Shown here piece after piece: positions 26,711 through 39,957 of a DNA stretch of 64,000 bases (its first letter is position 1; every line of letters begins with the position of its first letter). The notes under the pieces are model-generated. The model was not told where the DNA came from. It did no database searches and worked only from the letters and a program-made list of their open reading frames with translations. The DNA lies in assembly GCF_000720185.1 (NCBI RefSeq), contig NZ_JOIY01000033.1, positions 62,001 to 126,000 of the forward strand, given 5' to 3'. A program made the position numbers and the translations under genes. The stretch is from Streptomyces sp. NRRL S-340. Its GTDB lineage: Bacteria > Actinomycetota > Actinomycetes > Streptomycetales > Streptomycetaceae.

Positions 26711-26745
26711 CCACAGGCCCGGCAGTCGCGCTGCCGGGCCTGTGG
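26711..26745 (-). terminator. Hairpin between rpoZ and coaBC
   Basis: A perfect 15-bp stem (26711-26725 with 26731-26745) with a 5-base loop, 76 bp past the rpoZ stop. It should end the sIHF-gmk-rpoZ transcript, leaving coaBC to a promoter in the short stretch before 26652. Confidence 0.8.
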
Positions 26746-26820
26746 AGAAAGCCAACCGCGGTCTGCGGATACGACTTGTCGCACCGTATCTGCGCCGCAC
26801 CTGCGCCGTATCGTCGGCGG

Positions 26821-27093
26821 TTACTGCGCCGGGCCTTCGATGGCCTCGGACGTCAGCAGACCGGCGTTGATCTCCCGCAGGGCGATGGAGAGCGGCTTCT
26901 CGTGGACGTGGGTGTCGACGAGCGGACCGACGTACTCGAGGAGGCCCTCGCCGAGCTGCGAGTAGTACGCGTTGATCTGGCGGGCCCGCTTGGCCGCGTA
27001 GATCACGAGGCTGTACTTCGAGTCGGTGGCCTCGAGGAGCTCGTCGATCGGCGGGTTGATGATGCCCTCGGGCGCGGAGATGGAAGAGGACAC
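26821..27093 (-). CDS. rpoZ: RNA polymerase omega subunit
   Basis: A 90-residue omega subunit, the standard actinobacterial length. [26 protein letters not shown] is the conserved region that contacts beta-prime and, in other phyla, helps form a ppGpp site; [17 protein letters not shown] and [10 protein letters not shown] follow. Omega aids assembly of the polymerase core. GTG start at 27093 with AAGG about 7-8 bases upstream. It is the third gene of a gmk-containing unit, a pairing seen in most actinobacteria, and is followed by a terminator. Confidence 0.96.
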   Translation of the reverse strand: MSSSISAPEGIINPPIDELLEATDSKYSLVIYAAKRARQINAYYSQLGEGLLEYVGPLVDTHVHEKPLSIALREINAGLLTSEAIEGPAQ

Positions 27094-27144
27094 GCTCTAC
27101 CTTCCGATGGATGGGAAAGAATCAGTCCGGATGACCGGTGACGA

Positions 27145-27738
27145 TCACACGACGTCCATCAAGGCTAGCAGCTCGCGCGCCACGTCCTCGACGGAGGTGT
27201 TGACCAGGGTCTCGTCGAACTCGGGCTCGGCCGCCAGCTCGACCTTCGCGGCCTGGAGCCGGCGTTCGATCACCTCGGGCGGCTCGGTGCCCCGGCCGGT
27301 GAGCCTGCGCACCAGCTCCTCCCAGGAGGGCGGGGCCAGGAACACCAGGCGTCCCTCGGGCATGGACTCGCGGACCTGCCGGGCGCCCTGGAGGTCGATC
27401 TCCAGGAGGACCGGCACACCCGCCTCCAGGTGCTCCAGCACGGCTGCGCGCGGCGTGCCGTAGCGGTTGCCGGCGAACTCGGCCCACTCCAGCAGTTCAC
27501 CGTTGGCGATCAGCTTGTCCATCTCCTCGTCGGTGACGAAGAAGTAGTGGACGCCGTGCTGCTCGCCGGGGCGGGGCTTGCGGGTCGTCGCCGACACCGA
27601 GAGCCAGACCTCGGGGTGTTCCTTGCGCATATGAGCGACGACCGTGCTCTTGCCGACCCCGGAGGGGCCGGAGAGCACGGTCAGCCGCGGACGTGCGTCC
27701 GGGGGTACGGGGGTCGTCCCCCGGGGTGTTACAGCCAT
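27145..27738 (-). CDS. gmk: Guanylate kinase
   Basis: A 197-residue enzyme phosphorylating GMP/dGMP with ATP. P-loop GPSGVGKST (about 24-32), the GMP-binding [13 protein letters not shown] and [18 protein letters not shown], and the Asp-containing [12 protein letters not shown] are all present. Start ATG 27738; the first 17 residues are a Pro-rich lead not seen in short homologues, and the ribosome site is poor (GGAA). It lies 59 bp downstream of sIHF and 51 bp upstream of rpoZ, and is probably transcribed with both unless the small hairpin at 27768-27787 intervenes. Confidence 0.96.
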   Translation of the reverse strand: MAVTPRGTTPVPPDARPRLTVLSGPSGVGKSTVVAHMRKEHPEVWLSVSATTRKPRPGEQHGVHYFFVTDEEMDKLIANGELLEWAEFAGNRYGTPRAAVLEHLEAGVPVLLEIDLQGARQVRESMPEGRLVFLAPPSWEELVRRLTGRGTEPPEVIERRLQAAKVELAAEPEFDETLVNTSVEDVARELLALMDVV

Positions 27739-27767
27739 GCAGCGATTATTCCAGCAATCCGGCGGTG

Positions 27768-27787
27768 CCCGGGACGCCCGTCCCGGG
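27768..27787 (-). terminator. Short hairpin between sIHF and gmk
   Basis: CCCGGGAC (27768-27775) pairs with GTCCCGGG (27780-27787) across four bases, 10 bp after the sIHF stop. It is short, and may attenuate rather than end transcription into gmk. Confidence 0.4.
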
Positions 27788-27797
27788 GCCCGGGACC

Positions 27798-28121
27798 TCA
27801 GGAACCGGTGCTGCCGAACTCACGCTCCAGGGAAGCGATCTGGTTGGAGCCGAGGCCGCGCACACGACGGCTCTCGGAGATGCCGAGTCGCTCCATGATC
27901 TGCTTGGCGCGGACCTTGCCCACGCCCGGCAGGGACTCAAGAAGGGCGGACACCTTCATCTTGCCGATGACGTCGTTCTCCTGGCCCTGCTTGATGACCT
28001 CGTGCAGGGAGGCGCCGGAGTGCTTGAGTCGATTCTTGACCTCGGCCCGCTCCCGGCGAGCCGCGGCGGCCTTTTCGAGCGCGGCTGCGCGCTGTTCAGG
28101 GGTAAGGGGCGGAAGAGCCAC
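27798..28121 (-). CDS. sihf: Actinobacterial integration host factor (sIHF)
   Basis: A 107-residue nucleoid protein of the mIHF/sIHF family, unrelated in fold to E. coli [23 protein letters not shown] forms the long N-terminal helix. A helix-two-turns-helix follows, with [20 protein letters not shown] contacting the DNA backbone. The protein bends and compacts DNA and influences topoisomerase action, sporulation septation and antibiotic output in Streptomyces. Start: GTG 28121 with GAGGTGA 8 bases upstream; this gives the known 107-residue form, whereas the open frame runs 21 codons further. It heads the gmk-rpoZ set. Its 266-bp upstream region has an A/T-rich patch with repeated ATGTCC. Confidence 0.96.
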   Translation of the reverse strand: MALPPLTPEQRAAALEKAAAARRERAEVKNRLKHSGASLHEVIKQGQENDVIGKMKVSALLESLPGVGKVRAKQIMERLGISESRRVRGLGSNQIASLEREFGSTGS

Positions 28122-28387
28122 GCCTACGTCACCTCGGATGTCGAACTGTCGGATACGGACCGGTGAGGAACCTAGTCGCCCCACACCTGGGGAGCCACGA
28201 GCAACACGCTCGCCCGATGACTCTCGACGGAGACTAGCGGTCGAGGGCGCCAGAGTCAGCGAGAACAGCGGAAAAGTCCTGGTCAGCCTCAGTGAGGTCG
28301 GACATTTAGGACATATTGCCCCGGATTTGGGAATGTATCCAGACCCGGGGCCGTCCTCGGGGCACCGCCCGACCGTTCGTCCGGGGC

Positions 28388-29233
28388 TCAGTCGGACCGC
28401 ACAGCCGCCCGGATCTCCTGCGCGAAACGGTCCGCCGCGTCACGCAGCGCGACCACGTCGGGACCGTGACGCAGAACACCGCGGCTGACGTTCGGCACCA
28501 CGTTGCGCACCGCCGGACCGAAGACCGCGGGCAGATCGGCCGGCGTCGCCCCCTGCGCCCCGATCCCGGGCGCCAGGAGCGGCCCGTTGATGTCCAGGTC
28601 GTACGACGACAGGTCACCGAGCGTGGCGCCGACCACCGCGCCGAAGGAGCCCATCGGGCCCTCCCCGGCGTTCTCCCGCGCCAGGTGGGCGAGCATGGTG
28701 GCTCCCACGTTCCGGCCGTCGGGCCGCACCGCGTGCTGCACCTCGCCGCCCTCCGGGTTGGAGGTCAGCGCCAGGACGAACAGGCCCGCGCCGCTCTCCC
28801 GCGCCAGGTCGACCGCGGGCTTCAGCGACCCGTAGCCCAGGTAGGGCGAGACGGTCAGCGCGTCCGAGAACAGCGGCGCGTCCTTGTGCAGGAACGACTC
28901 GGCGTAGGCCGCCATGGTCGAGCCGATGTCGCCGCGCTTGGCGTCCATGAGGACCAGCGCACCGGCGGCCCGGGCCTCCCGGACCGCCGTCTCCAGGACG
29001 GCGACGCCCCGCGAGCCGAACCGCTCGAAGAAGGCGCTCTGCGGCTTGAGGACGGCGACCCGGCCGGCGACCGCCTCCACGACGGTGCGGCTGAACCGCT
29101 CCAGACCGGCCACGTCGTCGTTCAGGCCCCACTCGGCGAGCAGGGAGGCGTGCGGGTCGATGCCCACGCACAGCGGGCCGCGCTCGTCCATCGCGCGGCG
29201 CAGGCGTGCGCCGAAGGGCTCCAGAGGGCTCAT
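28388..29233 (-). CDS. pyrF: Orotidine 5'-phosphate decarboxylase
   Basis: A 281-residue long-form (actinobacterial/myxococcal, type 2) OMP decarboxylase, the last step to [20 protein letters not shown] holds the Lys-Asp charge network that does the chemistry, preceded by [21 protein letters not shown] and the phosphate-binding [10 protein letters not shown] are also typical. Its ATG overlaps the pyrD stop (ATGA), so the two are translationally coupled. It is the final pyrimidine gene of the cluster, with sIHF 266 bp beyond. Confidence 0.96.
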   Translation of the reverse strand: MSPLEPFGARLRRAMDERGPLCVGIDPHASLLAEWGLNDDVAGLERFSRTVVEAVAGRVAVLKPQSAFFERFGSRGVAVLETAVREARAAGALVLMDAKRGDIGSTMAAYAESFLHKDAPLFSDALTVSPYLGYGSLKPAVDLARESGAGLFVLALTSNPEGGEVQHAVRPDGRNVGATMLAHLARENAGEGPMGSFGAVVGATLGDLSSYDLDINGPLLAPGIGAQGATPADLPAVFGPAVRNVVPNVSRGVLRHGPDVVALRDAADRFAQEIRAAVRSD

Positions 29234-30336
29234 GCGGACTTCCTCACGTCGGCGCCGACCGCGTCGGCCAGGGTGGCGTACGGGCTGGTGCGCAGGCGCG
29301 CGGCGAGGCCCTTGTGGATGGCGCGGCCCCAGAAGGGCCCCTCGTAGATGAAGGCGCTGTAGCCCTGGACCAGCGTGGCGCCGGCCAGGATGCGCTGCCA
29401 GGCGTCCTCGGCGTTCTCGATGCCGCCGACGCCGACCAGGGTGATGCGGTCGCCCACGCGCGCGTAGAGGCGGCGCAGGACCTCCAGGGAGCGTTCCTTC
29501 AGGGGCGCGCCGGACAGGCCGCCGGTCTCCTTGACCAGGGCGGGCCGCGAGCGCAGACCGAGCCCCTCGCGCGCGATGGTGGTGTTCGTGGCGATGATGC
29601 CGTCCAGGCCGAGTTCCACGGCGAGGTCGGCGACGGCGTCCACGTCCTCGTCGGCGAGGTCCGGCGCGATCTTGACCAGCAGCGGCACGCGGCGGGCGGG
29701 CACCGCCCGGTCGGCGGCCTCGCGCACCGCGCTGAGCAGCGGGCGCAGCGCCTCGGTCGCCTGGAGGTTGCGCAGACCGGGGGTGTTGGGCGAGGAGACG
29801 TTGACGACCAGGTAGTCGGCGTGGGGGGCGAGGCGCTCGGCGGACTTCACGTAGTCGGCGGCCGCCTCCTGCTCGGGGACGACCTTGGTCTTGCCGATGT
29901 TGACGCCCACCACGGTCCTGAACACCGGTGTGCGGGAGGCCAGGCGGGCCGCCACGGCCAGCGAGCCGTCGTTGTTGAAGCCCATGCGGTTGATGAGCGC
30001 GCGGTCCTCGACGAGGCGGAAGAGCCGCTTCCTGGGGTTGCCGGGCTGCGGCTCGCCGGTGACCGTGCCGATCTCGACATGGTCGAAGCCGAGCATGGAC
30101 ATGCCATCAATGGCGACGGCGTTCTTGTCGAAGCCCGCGGCGAGCCCGAAGGGGCCGTGCATGCGCAGCCCCAGTGCCTCGGTGCGCAGTTCCTTGTACC
30201 GGGGTGCCAGGACGGCCGCGACGAAGGTGCGCAGGACCGGGACGCGGGCGGCCAGGCGGATCCAGCGGAAAGCGAGGTGGTGGGCCTGTTCCGGGTCCAT
30301 GCGCCGGAAGACCAGACGGAAGAAGAGCTTGTACAT
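29230..30336 (-). CDS. pyrD: Dihydroorotate dehydrogenase (quinone)
   Basis: A 368-residue class 2, membrane-associated dihydroorotate dehydrogenase. The amphipathic N-terminal helices ([20 protein letters not shown]) mark the quinone-linked type. [10 protein letters not shown], the catalytic Ser in [12 protein letters not shown] and [13 protein letters not shown] (FMN phosphate) are all present. It passes electrons from dihydroorotate to the quinone pool. AGGA lies about 10 bases before the ATG. It is separated from carB by a terminator and a stack of 18-20-bp repeats, so it seems to start a second pyrimidine unit with pyrF. Confidence 0.97.
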   Translation of the reverse strand: MYKLFFRLVFRRMDPEQAHHLAFRWIRLAARVPVLRTFVAAVLAPRYKELRTEALGLRMHGPFGLAAGFDKNAVAIDGMSMLGFDHVEIGTVTGEPQPGNPRKRLFRLVEDRALINRMGFNNDGSLAVAARLASRTPVFRTVVGVNIGKTKVVPEQEAAADYVKSAERLAPHADYLVVNVSSPNTPGLRNLQATEALRPLLSAVREAADRAVPARRVPLLVKIAPDLADEDVDAVADLAVELGLDGIIATNTTIAREGLGLRSRPALVKETGGLSGAPLKERSLEVLRRLYARVGDRITLVGVGGIENAEDAWQRILAGATLVQGYSAFIYEGPFWGRAIHKGLAARLRTSPYATLADAVGADVRKSA

Positions 30337-30356
30337 CGTGGAGAAGTCCTTCGGGG

Positions 30357-30471
30357 GTGCTCGAGGCGGCGGCCAGGGGTCCTCGTGGAGGGACCAGGGT
30401 GCTCGTGCGGGGACCGGGTCCTCATGAAGGGAGAGGTCCTCATGAAGGCACGGGCCCTCATGAAGAGGGGG
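30357..30471. repeat. 18-20-bp tandem repeats in the carB-pyrD gap
   Basis: Units beginning GTCCTC or GTGCTC follow one another at 30357, 30379, 30399, 30418, 30436 and 30454. The last three share CCTCATGAAG with an exact 18-bp period. On the coding (minus) strand each of these three reads CTTCATGAGG, so the leader of pyrD carries three in-frame ATGAGG blocks. The last unit merges into the carB terminator stem. Confidence 0.75.
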
Positions 30472-30494
30472 ACACCGTTTCCGGTGTCCCCCTC
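30465..30494 (-). terminator. carB terminator
   Basis: Perfect 13-bp stem (30465-30477 with 30482-30494) around four bases, 10 bp past the carB stop on the minus strand. It splits the pyrimidine genes into pyrR-to-carB and pyrD-pyrF units, or attenuates read-through. Confidence 0.8.
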
Positions 30495-30504
30495 GGTGCG
30501 GCCG

Positions 30505-33805
<3,301 letters not shown>

Positions 33806-33813
<8 letters not shown>

Positions 33814-34963
33814 GCTGGCCCTCCATCAGGGAAACGAAGCGGTCGAACAGGTAGGCGGCGTCGTGCGGACCGGCCGCCGCTTCGGGGTGGTACTGGACGC
33901 TGAAGGCCGGCTTGTCGAGGAGCTGGAGGCCCTCCACCACGTTGTCGTTGAGGCAGACGTGGGAGACCTCGGCGCGGCCGAAGGGGGTGTCGGAGACCTG
34001 GTCGGCCGGGGCGTCCACGGCGAAGCCGTGGTTGTGCGCGGTGACCTCGACCTTGCCGGTCGTACGGTCCTGCACCGGCTGGTTGATGCCGCGGTGACCG
34101 TACTTCAGCTTGTAGGTGCCGAAGCCGAGGGCGCGGCCGAGGATCTGGTTGCCGAAGCAGATGCCGAACAGCGGCGTGCCGCGCTCCAGGACGCCCCGCA
34201 TCACGGAGACGGGGTGGTCGGCGGTGGCGGGGTCGCCGGGGCCGTTGGAGAAGAACACGCCGTCGGGCCGGACCGCGTAGACGTCCTCCAGGGTGGCGGT
34301 GGCGGGCAGGACGTGCACCTCGATGCCGCGCTCGGCCATGCGGTGCGGGGTCATGCCCTTGATGCCGAGGTCGACGGCGGCGACGGTGAACTTCTTCTCA
34401 CCGATCGCGGGGACGACGTACGCCTCCTTGGTGGCGACCTCGGCGGACAGGTCGGCGCCGACCATCTCGGGCGCCTCCTGGACGCGGGCCAGCAGCGCGG
34501 CGTCGTCCTGGACGGCGTCGCCGCTGAAGATGCCGACGCGCATGGCGCCGCGCTCGCGCAGGTGGCGGGTGAGCGCGCGGGTGTCGATGCCGCTGATGCC
34601 GACGACGCCCTGCGCGGCCAGCTCCTCGTCCAGGGAGCGGCGGGAGCGCCAGTTGGAGGGCACCCGCGCGGGGTCGCGGACGACATAGCCGGCCACCCAG
34701 ATGCGCTGGGACTCGGGGTCCTCGTCGTTGACGCCGGTGTTGCCGACGTGCGGGGCGGTCATGACGACGACCTGCCGGTGGTACGACGGGTCGGTGAGGG
34801 TCTCCTGGTAGCCGGTCATGCCGGTGGAGAACACGGCCTCGCCGAACGTCTCCCCCACGGCGCCGTAGGCGCGGCCCCGGAAGACCCGGCCGTCCTCCAG
34901 GACGAGTACGGCGGGAAGCGCCCTCTGCCTGCGCGAGGCGTTCCCCTGGATGGAGGTGGTCAT
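33806..34963 (-). CDS. carA: Carbamoyl-phosphate synthase, small (glutaminase) chain
   Basis: A 385-residue amidotransferase subunit. The N-terminal CarA-specific domain ([32 protein letters not shown]) is followed by a class-I glutaminase: nucleophile Cys in [15 protein letters not shown] (more often GICLGHQ) and the His/Glu pair in [13 protein letters not shown]. It strips ammonia from glutamine and tunnels it to CarB. The ATG overlaps the TGA of the upstream PH-like gene by 4 bases, and its own end overlaps carB by 8, so the three genes are tightly coupled. Confidence 0.97.
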
Positions 34964-35565
34964 CGTTCGACGCCTTCCGTGGTGTTCGTTTCGAGCTTCG
35001 TTTCGGTCATGGAGTTGAGGGCTGCGACCCACTCGGTGTGCTCGGCCGCCCTGTCGGAGCGGAACCCCGAGTCGAGCAGCTTGCCTCCGTGCTCCCAGGT
35101 CACCACCAGCAGGCCGCCCTCGGTGAGGACCTTGCCGGCGATGCCCTTGTCGAGCCGGGCCCCGCGCAGCTGTGCCGCCGGGACGAAGAAGTCGCGCGCG
35201 CCGGGGCGTACGACGTCCAGTCCCGCGTCCGTCAGGGTCAGCTCGGCCCGGCTGCGGGTTCCCAGGCCGTGCGCCACGATGCGGTCCAGCCACTGACCGG
35301 CCGTGGTGGAGCCGTGGTAGCGGCCGGTCGTCGTCAGTCTCGCCGCGCCGGGCTCCCGCGGCGCGGCGGGCAGCTCCGGCAGGTCGCTCTGGAGGGTGCC
35401 GCGCCACTTCCAGCCCTCGCGCATCAGCCAGTAGACGAGGGCGACGAAGAGGGCGAGGCCGACCAGCCAGCCGATGCGTCCGCCCCAGTCGGTGACCGTC
35501 GCCGACTTCTCCCCGGCGGCGAGGTGGGTGCCGAGCCCGGCTGCGAGCAGTGTTGCAGGTGTCAC
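34960..35565 (-). CDS. Single-pass membrane protein with PH-like domain, within the pyr operon
   Basis: A 201-residue protein of unknown function. A membrane segment ([15 protein letters not shown], about 32-46) is followed by a cytosolic domain from about 75 that looks like a bacterial PH-like fold: a run of short strands ([54 protein letters not shown]). It is locked between pyrC (GTGA overlap) and carA (ATGA overlap), an arrangement I associate with other actinobacteria. The coupling suggests a job linked to pyrimidine synthesis, for example anchoring or regulating carbamoyl-phosphate or dihydroorotate enzymes at the membrane, but that is guesswork. Start: GTG 35565, the overlap codon. Confidence 0.8.
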   Translation of the reverse strand: MTPATLLAAGLGTHLAAGEKSATVTDWGGRIGWLVGLALFVALVYWLMREGWKWRGTLQSDLPELPAAPREPGAARLTTTGRYHGSTTAGQWLDRIVAHGLGTRSRAELTLTDAGLDVVRPGARDFFVPAAQLRGARLDKGIAGKVLTEGGLLVVTWEHGGKLLDSGFRSDRAAEHTEWVAALNSMTETKLETNTTEGVER

Positions 35566-36848
35566 GTGAGCTTCCCGTCGACGAGCGTGGCCTTGCCCCG
35601 GAGCCACGTGTGGGTGACACGGCCCGGCAGCTCACGTCCCTCGTACGGGGTGTTGCGGCTGCGCGAGGCGAAGCCCGCGGGGTCCACCTGCCCACGGTAT
35701 TCCGTGTCGACGAGTGTGAGGTTGGCGGGCTCGCCTGCCGAGACGGGGCGGCCGTGGCCGGCGGCCCGCCCGATGCGGGCCGGCGCGAAGGACATGCGGT
35801 CGGCGACGGCCGCCCAGTCCAGCAGTCCGGTGTCGACCATGGTCTCCTGGACCACCGACAGGGCCGTCTCCAGGCCGACCATGCCCATGGCGGCGGCGGC
35901 CCACTCGCAGTCCTTGTCCTCGTGCGGGTGCGGGGCGTGGTCGGTGGCGACGATGTCGATCGTGCCGTCGGCGAGCGCCTCGCGCAGGGCCAGCACGTCG
36001 CGCTCGGTGCGCAGCGGCGGGTTGACCTTGTAGACGGGGTTGTAGGTGCGCACCAGCTCGTCGGTGAGGAGCAGGTGGTGCGGGGTGACCTCGGCGGTCA
36101 CGTCGATGCCGCGGGACTTGGCCCAGCGGACGATCTCGACGCTGCCGGCGGTCGACAGGTGGCAGATGTGGACGCGGGAGCCGACGTGCTCGGCGAGCAG
36201 CACGTCCCGGGCGATGACCGACTCCTCGGCGACGGCCGGCCAGCCGCCCAGGCCAAGCTCGGCGGAGACGACGCCCTCGTTCATCTGGGCGCCCTCGGTG
36301 AGGCGGGGCTCCTGCGCGTGCTGGGCGACGACACCGCCGAACGCCTTCACGTACTCCAGGGCCCGGCGCATGATCACCGCGTCGTCGACGCACTTGCCGT
36401 CGTCGGAGAAGACGGTGACGCCGGCGGCCGACTCGTGCATGGCGCCCAGCTCGGCGAGCTTCCTGCCCTCCAGGCCGACGGTGACGGCGCCGACGGGCTG
36501 CACGTCGCAGTAGCCGTGCTCGCGGCCGAGCCGCCAGACCTGCTCGACCACGCCCGCGGTGTCCGCGACCGGGAAGGTGTTGGCCATGGCGAACACGGCG
36601 GTGTAGCCGCCGGCGGCGGCGGCGCGGGTGCCGGTCAGGACCGTCTCGGAGTCCTCGCGGCCCGGCTCGCGCAGGTGGGTGTGCAGGTCGACCAGGCCCG
36701 GCAGGAGGACCTTGCCGGCGGCCTCGACGACCTCCGCGCCCTCGGCGGACAGGCCGGACCCGACCTCCGCGATGGTCCCGCCGTCGATCAGCACGTCCTG
36801 CGGCTCGCCGCCGAGCACCTTCGCACCACGGATCAGGATCTTGCTCAT
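35562..36848 (-). CDS. pyrC: Dihydroorotase
   Basis: A 428-residue class I amidohydrolase closing carbamoyl aspartate to dihydroorotate. The metal ligands are visible in [10 protein letters not shown] and VAQHAQE, then [10 protein letters not shown], and the catalytic Asp in [20 protein letters not shown] start and a final [11 protein letters not shown] are typical of this type. Start: ATG 36848, 6 bp after the pyrB stop. It is the third gene of the main pyrimidine unit. Confidence 0.97.
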   Translation of the reverse strand: MSKILIRGAKVLGGEPQDVLIDGGTIAEVGSGLSAEGAEVVEAAGKVLLPGLVDLHTHLREPGREDSETVLTGTRAAAAGGYTAVFAMANTFPVADTAGVVEQVWRLGREHGYCDVQPVGAVTVGLEGRKLAELGAMHESAAGVTVFSDDGKCVDDAVIMRRALEYVKAFGGVVAQHAQEPRLTEGAQMNEGVVSAELGLGGWPAVAEESVIARDVLLAEHVGSRVHICHLSTAGSVEIVRWAKSRGIDVTAEVTPHHLLLTDELVRTYNPVYKVNPPLRTERDVLALREALADGTIDIVATDHAPHPHEDKDCEWAAAAMGMVGLETALSVVQETMVDTGLLDWAAVADRMSFAPARIGRAAGHGRPVSAGEPANLTLVDTEYRGQVDPAGFASRSRNTPYEGRELPGRVTHTWLRGKATLVDGKLT

Positions 36849-36854
36849 CTTGTC

Positions 36855-37835
36855 TTACTTCTCCTCGGTGGTGCGGGTGTGGGTGACGGCGGGCTCGTTG
36901 CCTCCGAGCAGCAGGTAGAGCACGGCCATGCGGATGGAGACGCCGTTGGCGACCTGTTCCACGGCGGTGCAGCGCCCGGAGTCGGCGACGCCGGCGGTGA
37001 TCTCCATGCCGCGGACCATCGGGCCGGGGTGCATCACGATCGCGTGCTCGGGCATCTTGGCCATGCGGTCGCCGTCGAGGCCGTAGCGCCGCGAGTACTC
37101 GCGCTCGGTGGGGAAGAAGGCGGCGTTCATGCGTTCGCGCTGCACGCGCAGCATCATCACCGCGTCCGACTTGGGCAGCGTGGCGTCGAGGTCGTAGGAG
37201 ACCTCGCAGGGCCAGGACTCGACGCCGACCGGCAGCAGGGTGGGCGGGGCGACGAGGGTGACGTCGGCGCCGAGGGTGTGCAGCAGGTCGACGTTGGAGC
37301 GGGCGACGCGGCTGTGCAGGACGTCGCCGACGATCGTGATGCGCCTGCCCGCCAGGTCCTGGCCGAGGCCGGCGTCCCGGCCGGTGAGGCGGCGGCGCAT
37401 GGTGAACGCGTCGAGCAGGGCCTGCGTCGGGTGCTGGTGCGTGCCGTCCCCGGCGTTGATGACGGCGGCGTCGATCCAGCCCGAGTTGGCCAGGCGGTAG
37501 GGGGCGCCGGAAGCGCCGTGCCGGATGACCACGGCGTCGACGCCCATGGCCTCCAGCGTCTGGGCGGTGTCCTTCAGGGACTCGCCCTTGGAGACGCTCG
37601 ACCCCTTGGCGGTGAAGTTGATGACGTCCGCGGACAGGCGCTTCTCGGCGGCCTCGAAGGAGATCCGGGTGCGGGTGGAGTCCTCGAAGAAGAGGTTGAC
37701 CACCGTGCGGCCGCGCAGGGTCGGCAGTTTCTTGATCGGCCGGTCGGCGACCCGGGCCATCTCCTCGGCGGTGTCGAGGATCAGGACGGCGTCGTCGCGG
37801 GTGAGGTCGGCGGCCGAGATGAGATGACGCTGCAT
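36855..37835 (-). CDS. pyrB: Aspartate carbamoyltransferase catalytic chain
   Basis: A 326-residue ATCase joining carbamoyl phosphate and aspartate. The carbamoyl-phosphate site [13 protein letters not shown] and the following [14 protein letters not shown] loop, the [10 protein letters not shown] block and [11 protein letters not shown] are complete. No pyrI regulatory-chain gene is present, as usual in Gram-positive bacteria. It starts 100 bp after pyrR. I saw no second PyrR-type loop in that gap, so its control probably comes from the pyrR leader or from polarity. Confidence 0.97.
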   Translation of the reverse strand: MQRHLISAADLTRDDAVLILDTAEEMARVADRPIKKLPTLRGRTVVNLFFEDSTRTRISFEAAEKRLSADVINFTAKGSSVSKGESLKDTAQTLEAMGVDAVVIRHGASGAPYRLANSGWIDAAVINAGDGTHQHPTQALLDAFTMRRRLTGRDAGLGQDLAGRRITIVGDVLHSRVARSNVDLLHTLGADVTLVAPPTLLPVGVESWPCEVSYDLDATLPKSDAVMMLRVQRERMNAAFFPTEREYSRRYGLDGDRMAKMPEHAIVMHPGPMVRGMEITAGVADSGRCTAVEQVANGVSIRMAVLYLLLGGNEPAVTHTRTTEEK

Positions 37836-37935
37836 CTGTCAGGCTCCGTAAGGCAGTTCATTCAGGAGATTTCGGGCACAGGAGCACGTGCGGGCACGCG
37901 CGCGGGACGTACGGCGTGTGCGTACGCGCGCGTTG

Positions 37936-38578
<643 letters not shown>

Positions 38579-38707
38579 CGTCGGAATTGCGCCATCCACG
38601 GTAGCAGGTGCCGCGGGCCGCTCCGTGCACCCCCTCGTCCCCGTGCGTCACCCGTTCGGCGCAACCGGGTGCCGTCGGCACGGAAGAGGCGGTGTGGACC
38701 ATTCGGC

Positions 38708-38751
38708 TTGACGCGGCAGAGTAACGCTGCGTAACCTCACAGTGAGTTACC
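38708..38751 (+). promoter_or_regulatory. bldD promoter and BldD-box candidate
   Basis: TTGACG at 38708-38713 and TAACCT at 38732-38737 (18-bp spacing) make a plausible promoter. CTCACAGTGAG (38736-38746) is a palindrome overlapping the -10, and AGTGA-G-TTACC (38741-38751) is close to the remembered BldD box AGTGA-(n)-TCACC. BldD represses its own gene in S. coelicolor, which fits the location. Confidence 0.5.
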
Positions 38752-38808
38752 AGCCGCCCGGCGTGGCAGCCGAGCCAGGCCGCGTCGACACAGTGTCCGG
38801 GGAGCCAT

Positions 38809-39312
38809 ATGTCCAGCGAATACGCCAAACAGCTCGGGGCCAAGCTCCGGGCGATCCGCACCCAGCAGGGCCTTTCCCTCCACGGTGTCGAGGAGAAGAG
38901 CCAGGGCCGCTGGAAGGCGGTCGTGGTCGGTTCGTACGAGCGCGGCGACCGTGCCGTGACCGTGCAGCGTCTCGCCGAGCTGGCGGACTTCTACGGGGTC
39001 CCGGTGCAGGAACTGCTGCCCGGCACGACCCCCGGCGGCGCCGCCGAGCCCCCGCCGAAGCTGGTCCTGGACCTGGAGCGGCTGGCCACCGTGCCGGCCG
39101 AGAAGGCGGGCCCGCTGCAGCGGTACGCGGCGACCATCCAGTCCCAGCGCGGTGACTACAACGGCAAGGTGCTCTCGATCCGCCAGGACGACCTGCGCAC
39201 CCTCGCCGTGATCTACGACCAGTCGCCCTCGGTCCTCACCGAGCAGCTGATCGGCTGGGGTGTGCTGGACGCGGACGCGCGCCGTGCGGTGGCGTCCCAC
39301 GAGGAGGCCTGA
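38809..39312 (+). CDS. bldD: Developmental master repressor BldD
   Basis: A 167-residue regulator that holds back the sporulation programme. N-terminal XRE-type helix-turn-helix (YAKQLGAKLRAIRTQQGLSL to about 75) binds DNA. The C-terminal domain binds tetrameric c-di-GMP through Arg114-Gly-Asp116 and Arg125-Gln-Asp-Asp128 (RGD, eight residues, RQDD), both fully present at the same numbers as in S. coelicolor. With c-di-GMP it dimerises and represses sporulation genes. ATG at 38809 after GGGGAG. It is divergent from pyrR and ends in a 21-bp terminator. This gene is the best single argument for Streptomyces. Confidence 0.98.
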   Translation: MSSEYAKQLGAKLRAIRTQQGLSLHGVEEKSQGRWKAVVVGSYERGDRAVTVQRLAELADFYGVPVQELLPGTTPGGAAEPPPKLVLDLERLATVPAEKAGPLQRYAATIQSQRGDYNGKVLSIRQDDLRTLAVIYDQSPSVLTEQLIGWGVLDADARRAVASHEEA

Positions 39313-39351
39313 GCCCAGCTCCGGCAGCGACGCCGGACCCAGCAGAAACGT

Positions 39352-39397
39352 GCCGCCGGGGTGGCCGGAACCAGACGGTTCCGGCCACCCCGGCGGC
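39352..39397 (+). terminator. bldD intrinsic terminator
   Basis: A perfect 21-bp stem (39352-39372 with 39377-39397), loop AGAC, followed by TTTCT. It starts 40 bp after the bldD stop and is the most classical terminator in the window. Confidence 0.92.
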
Positions 39398-39424
39398 TTT
39401 CTGTCGGCTTCTGCGGGCCCGTGC

Positions 39425-39507
39425 AGCCGCAGTGGCCCCCAGTGCCCGACCACACGTCGCAGGGCCCGCAGCATCGATGCTGCGGGCCCTGCGACGTGTC
39501 TGCGGCT
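39425..39507 (-). terminator. nusB terminator: 48-bp perfect palindrome with outer stem
   Basis: 39452-39499 is a perfect 48-bp palindrome (24 bp each side of 39475/39476). An outer pair AGCCGCAG (39425-39432) and CTGCGGCT (39500-39507) extends it. It begins 5 bp past the nusB stop. Back to back with the bldD terminator, it insulates the two convergent units. Confidence 0.85.
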
Positions 39508-39511
39508 CTTC

Positions 39512-39955
39512 CTACGCCTCGTCGTTCACGCCACGGCGCAGCGAGGGCTTGAGTTCCTTCAGCCGGCCGAGCAGACCGTTGACGAACGAGGGCGACTCGT
39601 CCGTGGAGAACTCCTTGGCCAGCTGCACCATCTCGTCCAGGACGACGGCGTCCGGGGTCTCGTCGACCCAGATCAGCTCGTACGCGCCGAGCCGCAGGAT
39701 GTTGCGGTCGACGACCGGCATCCGGTCCAGCGTCCAGCCCACCGCGTACTGCGAGATCAGCTCGTCGATGCGCCGGGCGTGCTCGGCGTAGCCCTCGACC
39801 AGCTGCATCGTGTACTCGCTGACCGGGGGCTGCCGGGTGTCGGACCGGGAGAGCCGGACCCAGTCCGCGAGGACGGTGAGGACGTCGGCGTCGCGCTGGT
39901 CACCTTCGAAGAGGATCTGGAAGGCGCGCTTGCGGGCCGTGTTGCGGGCAGCCAC
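39512..39955 (-). CDS. nusB: Transcription antitermination factor NusB
   Basis: A 147-residue all-helical NusB. RNTARKRAFQILFEGDQRD opens the fold and binds boxA RNA. NILRLGAYELIW and VVLDEMVQLAKEFS, then SPSFVNGLLGRL are the family blocks. With NusE/S10 it forms the antitermination complex on rRNA operons. GTG start 2 bp after the efp stop, so it is co-transcribed with and probably coupled to efp, a standard bacterial pairing. Confidence 0.96.
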   Translation of the reverse strand: MAARNTARKRAFQILFEGDQRDADVLTVLADWVRLSRSDTRQPPVSEYTMQLVEGYAEHARRIDELISQYAVGWTLDRMPVVDRNILRLGAYELIWVDETPDAVVLDEMVQLAKEFSTDESPSFVNGLLGRLKELKPSLRRGVNDEA

Positions 39956-39957
39956 GG

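Noticed and set aside
29847..30461. Minus-strand protein starting with [12 protein letters not shown] repeats upstream of pyrD
   Set aside because: Past the repeats it is only a shifted frame of pyrD; at most the first codons could be a leader peptide, which is reported as a finding instead.
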